Positions 1 to 6,417 of a stretch of 16,704 bases of DNA are shown here, one piece after another (positions within the stretch are counted from its first letter, which is position 1; the number at the start of each line of letters is the position of its first letter). The DNA comes from Candidatus Omnitrophica bacterium CG1_02_40_15. Its GTDB lineage: Bacteria; Omnitrophota; Gorgyraeia; Gorgyraeales; Gorgyraeaceae. The position numbers and the translations under genes were made by a program. The stretch is from positions 1 to 16,704 of the forward strand of contig MNVP01000009.1 in assembly GCA_001871815.1 (NCBI GenBank), written 5' to 3'. The notes under the pieces are model-generated. The model worked only from the letters and a program-made list of their open reading frames with translations, was not told where the DNA came from and did not search any database.

Positions 1-5
1 TAAAT

Positions 6-34
6 TTGTTGTTTTTCGTAACATGTTGTAAAAT
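6..34 (+). promoter_or_regulatory. Possible promoter of tRNA-Thr
   Basis: A weak -35 TTGTTG (6-11) is followed after 17 nt by TAAAAT (29-34), five of six matches to the -10 consensus. Transcription would start one or two bases before the tRNA 5' end at 43. The -35 box matches the consensus at only three positions, and AT-rich sequence gives chance matches. Confidence 0.4.
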
Positions 35-42
35 ATATAAAT

Positions 43-118
43 GCCGATGTAGCTCAGTTGGTAGAGCAGTGCTTTCGTAAAGCTCAGGTCGGTGGTTCAA
101 ATCCACTCATCGGCTCCA
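43..118 (+). tRNA. tRNA-Thr (anticodon CGT)
   Basis: The cloverleaf is complete. The acceptor pairs GCCGATG with CATCGGC, the D-arm is GCTC/GAGC, the anticodon loop is TTCGTAA, and the T-arm is GGTGG/CCACT around TTCAAAT. The anticodon CGT reads the Thr codon ACG. CCA is encoded at 116-118. One oddity is a T-T mismatch at the second anticodon-stem pair (GTGCT against AGCTC). It looks like a single substitution in a GCGCT/AGCGC or similar stem. The rest of the molecule is orthodox, so I expect it to be functional. Confidence 0.96.
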
Positions 119-171
119 GTAAAAGCGCAAAATTTCAAAAAAGACATTGATTCATAAAAAAAGGAGATATG

Positions 172-582
172 ATGAGCAGAAAGGTTTACAGGTTGACGCA
201 TGAAAATATGCAGCCTTATGGGTATATAATAGACAAGAAATGCGTAAAAGATAATGGCAAAGGCAATAAATTTGGCATACTTTTAAAAGTGAAATCAGCT
301 GGCTGGAGAATAGGCTATTTGATTGTGCGGGAAAAAACTATAAAACGCATAGAATACCATGATAGCCTGGAGACCTTTGAGCCAGTGAGCGGTAAGGCCA
401 TTATAGCGCTTGCAGCACATGCTAATCCCGAGAATATAAAGGTATTTCTCTTGGATAAGCCAATAGTTTTAAAAAAGCTCATATGGCATGATGTGGCAGC
501 TTTGTCTAAGATAGCCGAGATTAAAATTTTTGAAAATAGAGAAGTTAATGGCGGGTATTATTATCTGAAAAGTATAATTTAA
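172..582 (+). CDS. Small cupin-like protein, ureidoglycolate lyase (AllA)-like
   Basis: The 136-residue product resembles ureidoglycolate lyase, a beta-barrel cupin of about 160 residues that splits ureidoglycolate to glyoxylate and urea. The likeness is in layout: an N-terminal LTHENMQPYGYIID, a central EYHDSLETFEPVSG like the family's metal-binding E-x-H region, and a C-terminal KKLIWHD like the family's conserved TWH. The protein is shorter than AllA and no other allantoin gene lies nearby, so the true substrate is unknown. Two ATG codons stand in tandem at 169 and 172. AAGGAG (161-166) is 2 nt from the first and 5 nt from the second, so I chose the second. The gene follows tRNA-Thr by about 50 nt and precedes the MFS gene by 14 nt, and it probably shares a transcript with both. 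Confidence 0.6.
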   Translation: MSRKVYRLTHENMQPYGYIIDKKCVKDNGKGNKFGILLKVKSAGWRIGYLIVREKTIKRIEYHDSLETFEPVSGKAIIALAAHANPENIKVFLLDKPIVLKKLIWHDVAALSKIAEIKIFENREVNGGYYYLKSII

Positions 583-596
583 AAAGGTTAATTTTA

Positions 597-1850
597 ATGG
601 CCCGAGTCAGGGAGCTTCTTAGAGATAAAAATTTTTTCCTCCTCTGGTTTGCCCAGATAGTTTCAAATTTCGGGGACAGGCTGGACCAGATGGCCTTGAT
701 AGGCTTGATTTATATCCGCACGCCGGGTTCTACAATAGAACTGGCAAAACTACTCTCCTTTACAATACTTCCGGTATTTATTATAGGCCCCATAGCAGGC
801 ATATATGTGGATAGATGGAATAGAAAAGCTACCATGATCGCTTGCGACATTATAAGGGGCGTCTTAGTGTTTTTAATACCTCTTATTATAAAATATTCTA
901 CCAGCATGGTGCCTATCTATATAATCGTATTCATAATTTTTTCTGTCACGAGATTTTTCGTGCCTTCAAAACTCTCTATAATTCCAGACATTGTGCATAA
1001 AGATAAACTGCTTCTGGCAAATTCCCTGTCATCTACAACTATGATGATTGCTACAATAGTAAGCTTCGGATTCAGCGGCATAATAGTTGCGGCATTCGGG
1101 CCTCAGGCAGGGTTTTACATAGATTCAGCAAGTTATTTTATATCCGCAAGCCTGATATTTTTCGTAGCTGTTAAATTAAAAGAAAATGTAGAATCTGGCA
1201 AGGCCAGCGTGAAGTTTTCAGGAGCCCCTAAGAGAACTATTGTCGGAGACATAAAAGAGGGTTTAGCGTATTTAAAAGGCCATAAAGATATAAGAATGGT
1301 TGCAAACACCATGTTTCTTATTATGGCAGGGGTTGGCTCTATTTATATTGTAATAATAGTTTTCATACAGGAGGCGCTGCGCTCATCTACCAAGCATCTC
1401 GGTTTACTTGTGATGTTTTTAGGAATAGGATTATTCTTTGGGTCTCTTATATATGGAAAGTTTGGCTCTAAATTTTCAAAAAGAAAAGTGATCAATTTCG
1501 GATTATTAACCACAGGATTAATAATAGTCCTGTTTACTATTTGCCTTAAACTTATGCCTTCTTTTTTTATAGCTGGGATACTGTCGATAGCGCTGGGGAT
1601 CTTTAGCGCCCCTATAATAGTGTCATCTAACACGCTGCTGCACGAAGTTATGCATGATGAGATGAGAGGCAGGATTTTTAGTTCTCTTGAGATAATAATG
1701 CATATAGGATTTCTTTTGTTTATGTTCCTCGCATCTCTTACTGCAGAAAAGATAGGCAGGGACTGGGTTCTTATAACAATAGGGATTTTATTTTCTATTA
1801 TAGGGTTAGTAAAATTAATAAAGCTAAGGAAAGAAAAAGATAGGGTTTAG
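597..1850 (+). CDS. MFS exporter, EntS-like (MFS_3 group)
   Basis: The 417-residue integral membrane protein has about twelve hydrophobic segments and is the usual length for a major facilitator. The N-terminus (RDKNFFLLWFAQIVSNFGD) is typical of the EntS/MFS_3 exporters. The conserved loop between helices 2 and 3 reads GIYVDRWNRK, matching the family's G-x3-D-R-x2-R motif. A hydrophilic mid-loop with GDIKEGLAYLKGHKDIR (about residues 217-233) separates the two six-helix halves. Such proteins use the proton gradient to export siderophores, drugs or other small molecules, and the substrate cannot be told here. AAAAGG lies about 8 nt before the ATG. The gene follows the AllA-like gene by 14 nt and ends at a probable terminator. 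Confidence 0.85.
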   Translation: MARVRELLRDKNFFLLWFAQIVSNFGDRLDQMALIGLIYIRTPGSTIELAKLLSFTILPVFIIGPIAGIYVDRWNRKATMIACDIIRGVLVFLIPLIIKYSTSMVPIYIIVFIIFSVTRFFVPSKLSIIPDIVHKDKLLLANSLSSTTMMIATIVSFGFSGIIVAAFGPQAGFYIDSASYFISASLIFFVAVKLKENVESGKASVKFSGAPKRTIVGDIKEGLAYLKGHKDIRMVANTMFLIMAGVGSIYIVIIVFIQEALRSSTKHLGLLVMFLGIGLFFGSLIYGKFGSKFSKRKVINFGLLTTGLIIVLFTICLKLMPSFFIAGILSIALGIFSAPIIVSSNTLLHEVMHDEMRGRIFSSLEIIMHIGFLLFMFLASLTAEKIGRDWVLITIGILFSIIGLVKLIKLRKEKDRV

Positions 1851-1871
1851 AGATCTTTCGCTTCGTTCAGG

Positions 1872-1920
1872 ATGGCCCCTTTATACAAAGAAAAACTTTC
1901 CAAGGGGTCATTTATTTCTG
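1872..1920 (+). terminator. Probable rho-independent terminator after the MFS gene
   Basis: ATGGCCCCTT (1872-1881) pairs with AAGGGGTCAT (1902-1911), ten pairs including one G-T, and an inner AAAG/CTTT stem narrows the loop. The plus strand continues with the T-rich TTATTTCTGTTTCTTTTTG. The minus-strand side has no T-tract, so it acts mainly on the MFS transcript. The 3' arm abuts the stop codon of the minus-strand cysteine-rich gene. Confidence 0.6.
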
Positions 1921-2079
1921 TTTCTTTTTGCATCTATTTGATTCCTGGCATGTCAAATAGTAATTACAGATAGGGCAGCACATGTCGTCTTCATGCCGCT
2001 CGCCTCTGTACCATTTAGTCTCGCATGTCCAATAAACCTGGCAATCTGTGCAGCATTTTCCGAAATCTTCGGCAGCCAT
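1912..2079 (-). CDS. Small cysteine-rich protein, 55 aa, duplicated CC-x2-C-x5-C motif
   Basis: I do not recognise the family. The ATG is at 2079 and the TAA at 1914-1912. The protein has nine cysteines (9, 10, 13, 19, 34, 35, 38, 44, 50) in two matching halves: KCCTDCQVYWTC and MCCPICNYYLTC, both CC-x2-C-x5-C. The tail is lysine-rich (RCKKKQK). No signal peptide or membrane segment is seen. The pattern suggests a small cytoplasmic zinc or Fe-S binding protein, which is inference. Support for a real gene comes from AGGGGG about 5 nt before the ATG and a near-consensus promoter (TTGACA-17-TATACT) a short distance upstream. It is divergent from rnfC and the two promoters overlap, so the genes may be regulated together. 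Confidence 0.8.
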   Translation of the reverse strand: MAAEDFGKCCTDCQVYWTCETKWYRGERHEDDMCCPICNYYLTCQESNRCKKKQK

Positions 2080-2099
2080 TTTAACCCCCTATATAAGGA

Positions 2100-2128
2100 A
2101 GTATACCCGAACTTAAAAAGGTTGTCAA
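2100..2128 (-). promoter_or_regulatory. Sigma70-type promoter of the cysteine-rich gene
   Basis: Read on the minus strand, TTGACA (2128-2123) is followed after exactly 17 nt by TATACT (2105-2100). The expected start near 2093 leaves a short leader carrying the AGGGGG ribosome site. The -35 box overlaps the -35 box of the rnf promoter on the other strand (shared bases 2123-2127). Confidence 0.8.
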
Positions 2129-2150
2129 GAAACCGGATTTTCTGTATAAT
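2122..2150 (+). promoter_or_regulatory. Sigma70-type promoter of the rnf operon
   Basis: TTGTCA (2122-2127) is followed after exactly 17 nt by a perfect TATAAT (2145-2150). The expected start, about seven bases past the -10 box, is near 2157, only about two bases before the rnfC ATG at 2159. There is no room for a Shine-Dalgarno site, so the rnfC message is probably leaderless. Confidence 0.82.
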
Positions 2151-2158
2151 ACATAAAT

Positions 2159-3505
2159 ATGGTTAACTTAAATTTCATACATCTTGCTGATTTTAAAAAT
2201 ATTACAAGGAATAAAAAAATAGAGGCAGTACCAGCTCCTAAAAAGGTAATATTGCCACTATCTCAACATCTAGGAGCTCTTTCAGAGCCTGTAGTCAATA
2301 CAGGGGACAGCGTTAAAACAGGGTCCTTGATAGCGCAGGCAAAAGGATTTATTTCCAGCAATCTGCATTCAAGTATTTCCGGCAAGGTTATTGCAATTGA
2401 AGAAAGCCCCCATCCTATAATAGGCTCATCCAAAGCGATTATAATAGAATCAGATGGGCAAGATATAAAGGCATATTTAGATTTAGCCCCTGCCAAAGAC
2501 ATCTCAGGCTTATCAAAAGAAGAGATTATAGCTTTGATAAAAGAAGCGGGTATTGTGGGGCTGGGAGGCGCTGCGTTTCCTTTATCAGTAAAGCTAAGCC
2601 CTCCACCTGCTAAAAAAATAGACTCCCTTATTATAAATGGCGCAGAATGCGAACCTTTTCTTACATGCGACCATCGATTAATGCTTGAAAAACCAAAAGA
2701 AATAATTTTAGGCGCCGAGTTGATAGCAAAGGTTTTAGGAGTTAAAGATATAACTATAGGCATAGAGGAGAATAAGCTGGACGCGATAGAGAGCATAAAT
2801 AGTTCTATATTTTTGCTCAAGGCTTCCCTCGGCTTCGCTCGGGACAGGCAAGGCTCAAGGCTCAAGGTAAAAGCGCTTAAAACAAGATATCCGCAGGGAG
2901 GAGAGAAGCAGCTTATAAAGACATTATTAAATAAAGAGGTCCCTTCAGGCGGCCTGCCCCTTGATATAGGAATTGTGGTAAATAATGTGCAGACGGTTTT
3001 TGCTGCCTACGAGGCAGTTTATTTAAGAAAGCCTTTATATGAAAGAGTTATAACTATATCAGGCAGTTTTTCTAATATAGCAAAAAATATTTTAGTGAGG
3101 ATAGGCGCTCCAATCAAGGATGTTTTGGATTATTGCGGCATGAGCCCAAAGCTTGATATTTATAAAATTGTGATGGGCGGGCCAATGACAGGAGTGGCGC
3201 AAAGTAACTTGAACGCGCCTGTTATTAAAGGCACATCAGGCATACTTGTACTGGATAAAAAATTCAAACTTGGAGAGAAAGAGCTTGAATGTATCAGGTG
3301 CTCCAGATGCATTGAAGCATGCCCTGCAGGGCTTATGCCCTGCATGATAGGGCTTAGCTCTAAAAAAGAAAGATTTGATATAGCAAGTTCATATGACCCT
3401 TTTGATTGCATTGAATGCGGGTCTTGCAGTTTTGTATGTCCGTCTAAAATACCGCTTATCCAGCTCATAAAACTGGCAAAGGCTAAGATTAAGACCAGGT
3501 CTTGA
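2159..3505 (+). CDS. rnfC: Rnf complex subunit RnfC (NADH/Fe-S subunit)
   Basis: RnfC is the peripheral subunit that binds NAD(H) and passes electrons in the membrane Rnf complex, which couples ferredoxin:NAD+ electron flow to Na+ or H+ transport. At 448 residues it is the length of clostridial-type RnfC. The barrel-sandwich start (PLSQHLGALSEPVVNTGDSV), GGAAFP, INGAECEP, the YPQGGEKQL block and GGPMTG are all present. Two ferredoxin motifs follow: Cys 378, 381, 384, 388 and Cys 417, 420, 423, 427, enough for two [4Fe-4S] clusters. The ATG fits the family N-terminus. It has no ribosome site and probably starts a leaderless mRNA. Residues about 221-235 (ASLGFARDRQGSRLK) look like extra sequence from a repeat insertion. 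The stop codon lies inside a 24-bp inverted repeat. Confidence 0.96.
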   Translation: MVNLNFIHLADFKNITRNKKIEAVPAPKKVILPLSQHLGALSEPVVNTGDSVKTGSLIAQAKGFISSNLHSSISGKVIAIEESPHPIIGSSKAIIIESDGQDIKAYLDLAPAKDISGLSKEEIIALIKEAGIVGLGGAAFPLSVKLSPPPAKKIDSLIINGAECEPFLTCDHRLMLEKPKEIILGAELIAKVLGVKDITIGIEENKLDAIESINSSIFLLKASLGFARDRQGSRLKVKALKTRYPQGGEKQLIKTLLNKEVPSGGLPLDIGIVVNNVQTVFAAYEAVYLRKPLYERVITISGSFSNIAKNILVRIGAPIKDVLDYCGMSPKLDIYKIVMGGPMTGVAQSNLNAPVIKGTSGILVLDKKFKLGEKELECIRCSRCIEACPAGLMPCMIGLSSKKERFDIASSYDPFDCIECGSCSFVCPSKIPLIQLIKLAKAKIKTRS

Positions 3506-3538
3506 GCACAGTAATTACTGTGCTCAAGACCTGGTCTT
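3491..3538. promoter_or_regulatory. 24-bp perfect inverted repeat between rnfC and rnfG
   Basis: The 48 bases are an unbroken palindrome centred on GTAATTAC, with each arm reading AAGACCAGGTCTTGAGCACA and four more bases. The RNA would form a very stable stem containing the rnfC stop (3503-3505) and ending 6 nt before the rnfG ATG. No T-tract follows, so it is not a standard terminator. It could set rnfC:rnfG stoichiometry, protect RNA ends, or bind a dimeric protein as DNA. Confidence 0.85.
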
Positions 3539-3544
3539 GTGATT

Positions 3545-4162
3545 ATGAAAACTATTTTAAAATTTGCGTTTATTTTATTTCTTGTGAATCTTATAGCAGC
3601 GTCTATTCTTGCAGCTACATACGGTTTTACTAAAACCAGGATACAGAAACAGCAGGACGCAATAAAGGAAGAGGCGCTTAAGCAGGTAATGCCTGAGACC
3701 GTAGGAGACAGGATAGAGCCTGTAAAAAAAGGTGGGATAGTTAAATATTGGAAGGTTTTTAAAGGTCAGGGCGCTAGCGTTGCAGGATATATATTTGCCT
3801 CAAAGAAATATGGTTATTCAAGTGTAATAGAGACGATGGTTGGTATGAAAAAAGACGGAACCATTACCGGCGTCAGAGTGCTTTCGCAGAATGAAACTCC
3901 TGGGCTTGGCGCAAAGATAGTCGAGATAGTATCCGACAAGACATTAATCAGTTCTTTAAAAGAGGCATTCTCAAAAGAAAAACATGCAAAAGTTGCTATA
4001 TCTCCTCATTTTACGGAGCAATTCAGGGATAAAGATATAAGGGGCATAGAGTTATCAAAAAACAATATCCATGCAATTACAGGCGCCACCATATCTTCAA
4101 GGGCTGTATTGAATTCAATAAAATCAATGGGAATAGAGTTATTAAATAATAAAGATGAATAA
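3545..4162 (+). CDS. rnfG: Rnf complex subunit RnfG (covalent FMN)
   Basis: RnfG is a membrane-anchored flavoprotein that carries covalently bound FMN on the outer face of the membrane. A single N-terminal helix (about residues 5-26) is followed by an FMN-binding domain. The body holds GVRVLSQNETPGLGAKI, typical of the family. The flavin attachment motif is ITGATISSRAV, with the acceptor threonine at about residue 182. The length of about 206 residues is normal. A GTG at 3539 could also start the frame two codons earlier; I prefer the ATG at 3545. Neither has a clear ribosome site, so coupling to rnfC or the flanking stem may govern initiation. The 3' end overlaps rnfD by 8 nt. Confidence 0.94.
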   Translation: MKTILKFAFILFLVNLIAASILAATYGFTKTRIQKQQDAIKEEALKQVMPETVGDRIEPVKKGGIVKYWKVFKGQGASVAGYIFASKKYGYSSVIETMVGMKKDGTITGVRVLSQNETPGLGAKIVEIVSDKTLISSLKEAFSKEKHAKVAISPHFTEQFRDKDIRGIELSKNNIHAITGATISSRAVLNSIKSMGIELLNNKDE

Positions 4163-5099
4163 ACTTACTGTTTCCCCAAGCCCGCATATTAAATCAGGCC
4201 AGACCGCAAAAAAGATCATGTGGGCTGTGGTAATTTCTCTTATACCGGCAGGCATAGCCGGAGTATATATATATGGCATATCAAGCCTAAATATAATAAT
4301 TCTGTCAATCTTATCCTGTATTTTTACAGAGGCGTTATTTTTGAAATTTAGAAACAGAGATCCAAAAACAGTTTTAGACGGAAGCGCTATATTAACAGGG
4401 CTGCTTCTCGCGTATAATCTTCCGCCTGGGGCGCCTTTTTGGATACCTATTGTGGGGGGCGTTGTAAGTATTATTTTAGGAAAACAGATTTTCGGAGGCA
4501 TGGGCCAGAACATATTTAATCCCGCTCTTGTAGGAAGGGCGTTTTTACAAATTTCATGGCCTGTTTATATGACCACATGGAAAAATCCCAGGTGGTGGCC
4601 TGACGCAGTATCCAGCGCAACGCCTTTAGCTAAAGAGGTAAGTTCGCATTTTAGCTATATAGGCCTATTTCTGGGTAATCATGCAGGGTCTCTGGGAGAG
4701 GTATGCGTTATAGCGCTGCTTATAGGCGCTTTATTTTTACTGTTTACAAAAATAATCTCCTTGCATATACCGTTGAGTTTCATAGGGACAGTGGGCGTTA
4801 TTACCTGGATATTCGGGAAAGAAGGATTTTTTAAAGGAGATTTTATTTTTAACATACTTGCGGGCGGAATGACTCTCGGAGCCTTTTTTATGGCGACTGA
4901 TTACGTGACCTCGCCTCTTACGAAAAAAGGCAAGATTATTTTTGGTATAGGATGCGGAGCGCTCACTGCTATAATAAGATTGAGAGGCGGTTATCCAGAA
5001 GGCGTGTGTTATTCGATATTATTCATGAACGCAGCTGTGCCTATAATAGACAGGTTTACAAAGACGAAAAAATATGGGTTTGTTAAAAAAGCCATATAA
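4155..5099 (+). CDS. rnfD: Rnf complex subunit RnfD (membrane flavoprotein)
   Basis: RnfD is the polytopic membrane subunit with a second covalent FMN, thought to form part of the ion path. The 314-residue product starts with the family signature VSPSPHIKSGQT. It has eight to ten hydrophobic segments, with GGMGQNIFNPALVGRAF and MATDYVTSPLTKKG between them. The flavin-attachment site reads DAVSSATPLA, with the acceptor threonine at residue 156 (S-S-A-T here, where S-G-A-T is common). The ATG lies inside the rnfG 3' end, so the two are translationally coupled. In the best-known rnfCDGEAB clusters rnfD precedes rnfG; here the order is reversed. The stop codon is the left boundary of a repeat element. 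Confidence 0.95.
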   Translation: MNKLTVSPSPHIKSGQTAKKIMWAVVISLIPAGIAGVYIYGISSLNIIILSILSCIFTEALFLKFRNRDPKTVLDGSAILTGLLLAYNLPPGAPFWIPIVGGVVSIILGKQIFGGMGQNIFNPALVGRAFLQISWPVYMTTWKNPRWWPDAVSSATPLAKEVSSHFSYIGLFLGNHAGSLGEVCVIALLIGALFLLFTKIISLHIPLSFIGTVGVITWIFGKEGFFKGDFIFNILAGGMTLGAFFMATDYVTSPLTKKGKIIFGIGCGALTAIIRLRGGYPEGVCYSILFMNAAVPIIDRFTKTKKYGFVKKAI

Positions 5100-5192
5100 T
5101 ATTCTTCGAGCGGGCATAAAGAAGTTAGCATGATAGCAAAGTCGAGAAGTTCTAAAAGGTTCTCGACTCGCTTCGCTCGCTCGAACAATATT
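5098..5192. repeat. Palindromic repeat element, copy 1
   Basis: AATATTCTTCGAGCG (5098-5112) is matched in inverse at 5178-5192, where the complement reads AATATTGTTCGAGCG, one mismatch. Inside, GTCGAGAA (5141-5148) pairs with TTCTCGAC (5160-5167). The right 34 nt (5159-5192) recur exactly, inverted, at 13174-13207. A related full-length copy lies at 11341-11467. The element separates rnfD from rnfE and would fold into a long hairpin in the operon mRNA. Confidence 0.85.
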
Positions 5193-5206
5193 GTCATGAG
5201 AGTGCT

Positions 5207-5806
5207 ATGAAGAAATTATTTAACGAATTTTTTAAAGGCATAGGAAGCGAAAATCCTACTTTCAGGCTGGTGCTTGGGATTTGCCCTACGCTTGCGGTTT
5301 CTACAAGCGTTGTAAATGGCCTTGGCATGGGGATCGCAGCCACATTTGTATTGCTTGGCTCAAATATCATTATATCTTTAGTCAGAAAATTTATACCCGA
5401 TCAGATTAGAATCCCGTGTTTTATTGTTATCATAGCGACCTTTGTCACGATCGTTGAGCTTACCATGAAGGCTTATGCGCCTGAGCTTTCAAAAGCGCTC
5501 GGAATATTTGTCCCGCTTATTGTAGTGAACTGCATTGTGCTTGGGAGGGCAGAGGCGTTTGCATGTAGGGTTGGGGTTTTAAAATCCATACTGGATGCAT
5601 TGGGAATGGGCATTGGTTTTACGTTAGCTCTTTTACTTATTGCGAGTATAAGGGAGATATTGGGAAACGGCACGCTTTTTGGGCTTTTGGTTATAAAGGG
5701 TTTTGAGCCTGTATTATATCTGGTTTTGGCGCCTGGCGCGCTTTTAGTAATAGGCCTCTTGATAGGCGGTATTAATTTCCTGGCTAGGAAAAGGAGAGTT
5801 GTATAG
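5207..5806 (+). CDS. rnfE: Rnf complex subunit RnfE
   Basis: RnfE is a small polytopic membrane subunit that pairs with RnfA in the core of the Rnf complex. The 199-residue sequence carries family blocks NPTFRLVLGICPTLAVST, IPDQIRIPCFIVIIATFVT, LGIFVPLIVVNCIVLGRAEAF and SIREILGNGTLFG. About six hydrophobic segments are visible. Each half contains one of the conserved cysteines (ICP and NC) reported to hold a membrane Fe-S cluster between RnfA and RnfE. A 107-nt gap filled by the repeat element precedes it. The ribosome site is weak (GAGAG a few bases before the ATG). The last base of its TAG stop is the first base of the rnfA GTG. Confidence 0.95.
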   Translation: MKKLFNEFFKGIGSENPTFRLVLGICPTLAVSTSVVNGLGMGIAATFVLLGSNIIISLVRKFIPDQIRIPCFIVIIATFVTIVELTMKAYAPELSKALGIFVPLIVVNCIVLGRAEAFACRVGVLKSILDALGMGIGFTLALLLIASIREILGNGTLFGLLVIKGFEPVLYLVLAPGALLVIGLLIGGINFLARKRRVV

Positions 5807-6414
5807 TGGATCTTACCATGTTTTTATCAATAATAATAGGCGCCATATTTATCAATAATTTCATACTCTCTAAATTTTTAGGCCTTTGTTCATTTATAGG
5901 CATTTCAAAAGAGACAAAGCCTGCGCTCTACATGGGCGTGTCAGTTACGTTTGTAACTACATGCGCTTCAATAATTACATGGGCCATTTATAATTTTATA
6001 CTCGTGCCTTTCCATATAGAATATTTGAGGACGATCGCGTTTATTCTGGTCATTGCCTCTTTTGTCCAGCTGGTAGAGATGGTGATAAAAAAGTTTAGCC
6101 ATGCGCTTTACAGGACTCTTGGGATATATCTTCCTCTTATTACAGTTAACTGCGCAGTGCTTGGCGTTGCTGTTTTAAATAGCGAGATGTTTTTTAAGCC
6201 AGGGATGAATGCCTTGACAAGTTTCACATTATCTGCGTTGCAGGGTTTTTGCGTGGGGCTTGGATATATACTTGTAATGTTATTTATGTCAGGAATAAGA
6301 GAGAGGCTTGAACTCTGCGACATACCGCCGTCTTTTAAGGATGCGCCTATAGCTTTTATAATTGCATCTTTAATGTCAATGGCGTTCATGGGATTCAGCG
6401 GGTTCAGGTTCTAG
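5806..6414 (+). CDS. rnfA: Rnf complex subunit RnfA
   Basis: RnfA is a six-helix membrane subunit, homologous to RnfE with inverted topology. The 202 residues include FINNFILSKFLGLCSFIG near the N-terminus and LGIYLPLITVNCAVLGVAV in the middle. Those two conserved cysteines are the ones thought to ligate the intramembrane Fe-S cluster shared with RnfE. The start is a GTG at 5806 overlapping the rnfE stop (TAGTG), with AGGAG (5792-5796) nine bases upstream. No other start in this frame keeps the conserved N-terminal helix. rnfB begins 3 nt after its stop. Confidence 0.95.
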   Translation: MDLTMFLSIIIGAIFINNFILSKFLGLCSFIGISKETKPALYMGVSVTFVTTCASIITWAIYNFILVPFHIEYLRTIAFILVIASFVQLVEMVIKKFSHALYRTLGIYLPLITVNCAVLGVAVLNSEMFFKPGMNALTSFTLSALQGFCVGLGYILVMLFMSGIRERLELCDIPPSFKDAPIAFIIASLMSMAFMGFSGFRF

Positions 6415-6417
6415 TTT

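Noticed and set aside
2263..2865. 200-codon open frame on the minus strand
   Set aside because: It lies wholly inside rnfC, shows no family likeness, and reflects codon bias of the real gene on the other strand.
3491..3538. Rho-independent terminator after rnfC
   Set aside because: The stem is strong but TTGTGATTATG follows, with no T-tract, and the operon clearly continues.
3539..3544. GTG start for rnfG
   Set aside because: It adds only two residues and has no ribosome site; it remains possible, but the ATG at 3545 is simpler.
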